NCBI GenBank assembly: GCA_025964455.1
Contig: JAOPYU010000130.1
Coordinates: 1 to 8,449, forward strand
Origin: Thermoleophilia bacterium
GTDB taxonomy: Bacteria > Actinomycetota > Thermoleophilia > Gaiellales > SKUG01
DNA: 8,449 nt
Reading direction: 5' to 3'
The notes under the pieces are model-generated. The model saw nothing but the letters and a program-made list of their open reading frames with translations. It was not told the DNA's origin and searched no databases. This document shows, in pieces, positions 5,326 to 8,449 of the stretch. The translations under genes and the position numbers were made by a program. Each line of letters opens with the position of its first letter. Within the stretch, counting starts at the first letter, position 1.

Positions 5326-7668
5326 TCAGCGTCGGATCGCGAAGGCCGTCCATGCGCCGTTGTTGCCGCCGACGTCCACTGCGCGGATGCGCATCGCCGT
5401 CGCCGTGCGCGCCGAGACGTTGCCGATCACGGCCGCTCGTGCCGTCGAGCCAGCACGGGATCGGACCCAGCGCGAGCCGACCCGCCGCTCGATCTCGTAT
5501 CGCGCGATCCCTGCATTGTCGGATGCAGCCGCCCAGGTGATGCGCACGCTCGTGCGCACGACCGCGCGCCGCCCGAGCCGGACAGCGCCGGGCGCCACCC
5601 GGTCACGCGGCATGGCGACCACGCTGCTGCCGGCCGGGGATGCCACGCCGGTAGCGCTCGTCGCGACGACCTGCACGCGGTAGGTGTGGCCGGGGACCAG
5701 CCCGTTGATCGCGGCCGTGGTGATGTCGAGGTCGGCCAGCCGTTTCACCACGGTCCCCGTACCTTCGAGCACGGTGACGTCCCAGGACACGGCGCTCGGA
5801 TCGGCCGTCCACGCCGCGGTGACGCCGGTGAATCCGCGTCGCGTGAGCGTGACCTCGGGCGCCGCGAGGGTCGCGTCGCCGCCTCCGCCGCCGCCGAGGA
5901 GCGTGCCCGGCATGGTCAGCGCGTCGCTGACGCGCCACTGGCTCACGACCCCGCCCACGGCCACCGTCCGCACGCGGAGGTGATAGGTGGCACCCGGCTC
6001 CAGCTGCGTGACGCGCACCTGGCGGCCGGCGATTTCGCCCAGCGTCAGGAAGCTGCCATCGCCGGCCTGCAGTCCGATCTCGTAGCCGCGCACGCCTGCA
6101 CCCGCGCTGCCTGCGAGCCAGGTGGCGTCGAAGGAGGAGTTCTCCGCGACCGCGAGGGTGATCGCCCCCGGCGCGGTGGGCGGCCCGTTGAGCGTCGAGG
6201 CGAGCACCACGGCCTCGCCACTCGTGTTGCCTGCGAGGTCGTAGGCCACGACGCGGAACCGGTACGGCGTCCCAGCGGTCAGCCCGGTCACGTTGAGCGA
6301 GACCGCCGTGAGCGGGGCGTGGGTTGCATCGAGCACGTAGCTGCCGTTGACCGATCGATCCACGAAGGCTCGATAGTGCACCTCGCTCCGGGCATCGGTG
6401 CTCGGGCTCCACTGGATCGTGATCGAGGTGTTGCCGACGTTGGTCGTCGCCAGCGCGGCCGGCACCGTCGGCGCCGTCGTGTCGGGCACGCCACCGTCGC
6501 TCCAGCCAGCGAACCTCGGCTCGATGAAGGCGTTGAGCGTCGAGGCGATGTTCCAGTGGGTGTCGAGGTAGGAGCCGGGCGCCGGCTTGGGGTTGAAGTA
6601 GGTGTCGCCGCCGCAGTCGAAGCGCTCCACGCTGCACGAGCTGGTCGTGTAGGTACCGCCACTGCCGCCGTCGTTGTAGCACATGACATCGAGGCCATCG
6701 ATGCAGTGACCGGCGAGCGATGCGTCGGGCGCGTTGTTGCTCGTCGCGCCCATGTTGTGCCCCATCTCGTGGAGCATGATGTCCCAGTGCGGAAGGTGCG
6801 ATCCGGACCAGTCGAACTCGACGGCGTAGCGCCCGCCGCGGTTGTTGAGGTTGTCTGCCGCGAGGTCGTCGTCGTTCCAGAGCGTCCCGATGCCCGCGGC
6901 GCCGCTTTCGTGGGGAGCGTCGTAAAAGACGATGAAGCGTCGCGGTGACGTGGAATCCCAGTTGGTGGCCGGGTAGCCCTGCGCGACGAGGTCGGCGACG
7001 ATGTTGCTGAAGCTCTCCCCGGCGCCGACGGCCCGCACCTGTGCGACGTTGATGGTGGGGACCCCGCCGGTGCAGCCGATCCGCAGGCGCCGGCCCGCGT
7101 CCGGATCGAGCGCCTGGGATTCGGCGTCGACGAAGGCGCTCGCGGCGTAGATCTGCTGGCGGAGCGGATTGGTCAGCGCGGCGGAGCGGTTCGCCTTGTT
7201 GGCCGGGTAGGCGTAGAGGATCTCGATGCGCGATTCCGACGCTCCGGTGACGCACTCGATGTCCGAGACGTCCGCGCCGTTGATCGCGGCCTGCGTGTCC
7301 GGCAGGTGCGCGGCCGCGACGTTGCTGGAATCCGCAGCAGGCGCATCGCCGCCGTGCGTGGCGAGCGTGTCGCCGTTGGGCAGCACGACGCGGAACAGGC
7401 CGTCCTCGGTGCGACATGCGCGGCCGAGGCCATCGACGTCGACGGTGCTGCGGCACGCGCCGGCGCTCGTCTCGCGCGGCAGGGCGGCCAAGGCCTCGGA
7501 CTGCTCACGCTCGAGCGAGGCTGCAGCGGCCGGATCGAGCGGCGCGTCGCCCTCACCCAGGGATCGCGAATGCGCCGCCGCCGCGCTCGGGAGCGCGAGC
7601 GCTGCGACGACGAGCACGAGGGCGATGCCTCGCGTGCGTGGGAAATGAGATGCGGTGCATTCGCGCAT
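5326..7668 (-). CDS. Secreted zinc metalloprotease-like protein with four fibronectin type III domains
   Basis: A 780-residue exported protein. The N-terminus has Arg-Thr-Arg (11-13), a hydrophobic core and an Ala-rich cleavage zone ending near residue 32-33, a typical Sec signal peptide. A pro-region-like stretch follows to about 130, then a catalytic-like domain (about 130-390) with HEMGH at 300-304 and Gly307, as in metzincins, and a possible Met-turn 'DVMCY' (Met329). The third ligand position of HExxHxxGxxH is Ser310, not His or Asp. Asp315 (in APD) or His321 (in GHC) might replace it. Eight cysteines lie in the exported part (72, 85, 139, 199, 322, 330, 345, 352), enough for four disulfides. 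Four FN3 domains follow at about 398-491, 496-587, 601-687 and 691-780, with a six-glycine linker before the third. I chose ATG 7668; an in-frame TTG at 7689 adds seven residues and fits the signal peptide less well. It separates hrcA from dnaJ. Substrate unknown. Confidence 0.85.
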   Translation of the reverse strand: MRECTASHFPRTRGIALVLVVAALALPSAAAAHSRSLGEGDAPLDPAAAASLEREQSEALAALPRETSAGACRSTVDVDGLGRACRTEDGLFRVVLPNGDTLATHGGDAPAADSSNVAAAHLPDTQAAINGADVSDIECVTGASESRIEILYAYPANKANRSAALTNPLRQQIYAASAFVDAESQALDPDAGRRLRIGCTGGVPTINVAQVRAVGAGESFSNIVADLVAQGYPATNWDSTSPRRFIVFYDAPHESGAAGIGTLWNDDDLAADNLNNRGGRYAVEFDWSGSHLPHWDIMLHEMGHNMGATSNNAPDASLAGHCIDGLDVMCYNDGGSGGTYTTSSCSVERFDCGGDTYFNPKPAPGSYLDTHWNIASTLNAFIEPRFAGWSDGGVPDTTAPTVPAALATTNVGNTSITIQWSPSTDARSEVHYRAFVDRSVNGSYVLDATHAPLTAVSLNVTGLTAGTPYRFRVVAYDLAGNTSGEAVVLASTLNGPPTAPGAITLAVAENSSFDATWLAGSAGAGVRGYEIGLQAGDGSFLTLGEIAGRQVRVTQLEPGATYHLRVRTVAVGGVVSQWRVSDALTMPGTLLGGGGGGDATLAAPEVTLTRRGFTGVTAAWTADPSAVSWDVTVLEGTGTVVKRLADLDITTAAINGLVPGHTYRVQVVATSATGVASPAGSSVVAMPRDRVAPGAVRLGRRAVVRTSVRITWAAASDNAGIARYEIERRVGSRWVRSRAGSTARAAVIGNVSARTATAMRIRAVDVGGNNGAWTAFAIRR

Positions 7669-7694
7669 AACGAATGCATCGGCCTGCAATCGTT
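7669..7694 (-). promoter_or_regulatory. Inverted repeat directly before the protease start codon
   Basis: AACGAATGCA (7669-7678) and TGCAATCGTT (7685-7694) are inverted copies matching at nine of ten positions around a TCGGCC spacer. The repeat touches the ATG at 7668 and covers the place where a Shine-Dalgarno would lie; none is visible. It could be an operator or, in RNA, a hairpin limiting translation. Its AT content is unusual for this GC-rich window, which makes chance pairing less likely than for GC-only stems. Confidence 0.35.
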
Positions 7695-7701
7695 GGCGCT
7701 T

Positions 7702-7721
7702 GACCGGTTTCTCGAAAGGTC
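7702..7721 (-). terminator. Possible hairpin after hrcA
   Basis: GACC (7702-7705) pairs with GGTC (7718-7721), and TTT (7708-7710) with AAA (7715-7717), with a two-base bulge and a four-base loop. It starts five bases after the hrcA stop in transcription direction. It might terminate or attenuate hrcA transcription before the protease gene. There is no T-tract, so this is weak. Confidence 0.25.
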
Positions 7722-7725
7722 CTGC

Positions 7726-8449
7726 TCAGCGAGAGTAGACGTCTTCGGACAGGTTGCTCAGGCCGCAGGCGACGGCATCCACGGCGCGCGACGCCTTCGG
7801 ATAGTCCATCGATCGCGGCCCGATCACGCCGACGATGCCGAGCGGGCGTGATCCGGTGCCGTAGGTGGCCCCCACCACGCTCAGCTTCTTCAGCTCCGGG
7901 AGCGGATTCTCGAGGCCGATGCTGATCTCCACGCCGCGCGGACGCCGTGCATGGCGACCCGGAGCGCCGGGGCGGTCGATGAGCGGTCGCAGCGCCTGCA
8001 GCAGCCGGCGTCGCTCGTCGAGCATCGCGGCCAGCTGCAGCACGTGCTGGATCTCGCGTCCGTGCCTCGCCAGGTCGCGGCTGGACCCACCGACGTGCAG
8101 CTCCTGGAGCTCGTCGTCGAGCTCGTCGAAGGCGGCCGACAGGAGCGCGAGCATCGCGAGCTCGCGTTCTGACAGCTCGGGGTGGGTGAGCCGCTGTCGC
8201 AGCCGACGTTCACCGAGCGCGAGCCCAGCGACCTGTTCGTTCAGGTAGGCACCGGCCCAGTCGACCAGGCCGGGATCCACGGGCCCGGGCGTCGTGGTCA
8301 CGTGGCGGGCGACGTCGCCAGCACCGGTGATCACGACCGTGACGATGCGGTTCGGGGCCAGCTGCAGCACCTCGACGTGGCGGATGACGGCGCCGCTCGC
8401 ACGCGGGGCGGTGATGACCACGAGCAGCCCGGTGACCTCCGCGAGCCAG
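7726..8449 (-). CDS. hrcA: Heat-inducible transcription repressor HrcA, C-terminal part (5' end outside window)
   Basis: The frame is open from the right edge (first complete codon TGG at 8448-8446) to the TAG-type stop region at 7726, giving about 240 residues of a protein usually near 340. The visible start 'WLAEVTGLLVV' matches the segment that follows the DNA-binding domain in HrcA, so the N-terminal winged helix lies beyond the window. The C-terminal signature is clear: 'VEISIGLENPLPELKKLSVVGATYG' type sequence, then GVIGPRSMDY, which corresponds to the family's GPTRMDY with two substitutions. HrcA binds CIRCE operators and represses class I heat-shock genes, with GroEL usually modulating it. 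A GTG at 8421 could be mistaken for a start, but family similarity continues upstream of it. The next gene leftward is the exported protease-like protein and not dnaJ, which is unusual. Confidence 0.93.
   Translation of the reverse strand, partial: WLAEVTGLLVVITAPRASGAVIRHVEVLQLAPNRIVTVVITGAGDVARHVTTTPGPVDPGLVDWAGAYLNEQVAGLALGERRLRQRLTHPELSERELAMLALLSAAFDELDDELQELHVGGSSRDLARHGREIQHVLQLAAMLDERRRLLQALRPLIDRPGAPGRHARRPRGVEISIGLENPLPELKKLSVVGATYGTGSRPLGIVGVIGPRSMDYPKASRAVDAVACGLSNLSEDVYSR

Noticed and set aside
5876..5893. Gly-codon trinucleotide run in the protease-like gene as a phase-variation repeat
   Set aside because: The run is short, made of mixed glycine codons, and a multiple of three, encoding a linker before the third FN3 domain; slippage would not shift the frame by whole-codon change.
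5245..6948. Long + strand open frame (567 codons) opposite the metalloprotease-like gene
   Set aside because: Composition is Arg/His/Gly/Val-rich without motifs; the opposite strand encodes a coherent signal peptide, HEXXH and FN3 domains.
5603..7456. - strand alternative frame (617 codons) inside the protease-like gene
   Set aside because: Its translation is almost wholly Arg/His/Gly/Ala-rich, a frame shadow of the FN3/HEXXH reading frame.

Overview
The window comes from a GC-rich bacterial chromosome (roughly 70% G+C, judged by eye). It carries nine protein genes, packed tightly. No RNA genes, CRISPR arrays, transposons or attachment sites were seen. GC content, GTG starts, Sec-type secreted proteins with FN3 or RTX-like modules, an hrcA/dnaJ pair, and two possible leaderless promoters suggest an actinomycetote. 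A Thermoleophilia-like (Solirubrobacterales) lineage is my best guess, but this is inference and not a phylogenetic result.

Layout, left to right: the 3' part of a secreted RTX-like calcium-binding repeat gene runs on the + strand (1-824). Everything else is on the - strand and converges on it. In - strand transcription order, from right to left, the genes are: hrcA (5' end outside the window), a large secreted HEXXH metalloprotease-like protein with four FN3 domains, dnaJ, prmA, rsmE, a soluble PAP2/haloperoxidase-like phosphatase, a HINT-type HIT protein, and a GatB/YqeY-domain protein.

dnaJ, prmA and rsmE form a very tight operon: dnaJ/prmA overlap by 4 bases and prmA/rsmE are separated by 5 bases. 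PAP2 and HIT share one base (TGATG) and are probably translationally coupled. The chaperone, ribosome-modification and YqeY order resembles the hrcA...dnaJ-prmA-rsmE...yqeY order known from Bacillus and other Firmicutes. Here a 2.3-kb exported protease-like gene sits between hrcA and dnaJ, and a PAP2-HIT pair sits between rsmE and yqeY.

HrcA represses heat-shock genes, DnaJ is the Hsp70 co-chaperone, PrmA methylates ribosomal protein L11 and RsmE methylates 16S rRNA. The core block therefore links protein folding with translation-machinery modification. The most notable points are the divergent RsmE knot motifs, the protease's non-canonical third metal ligand, a near-perfect inverted repeat directly before the protease start codon, and two genes whose ATG lies exactly 7 nt after a TANNAT box with no Shine-Dalgarno. 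I found no convincing evidence of a wholly new multi-gene system.
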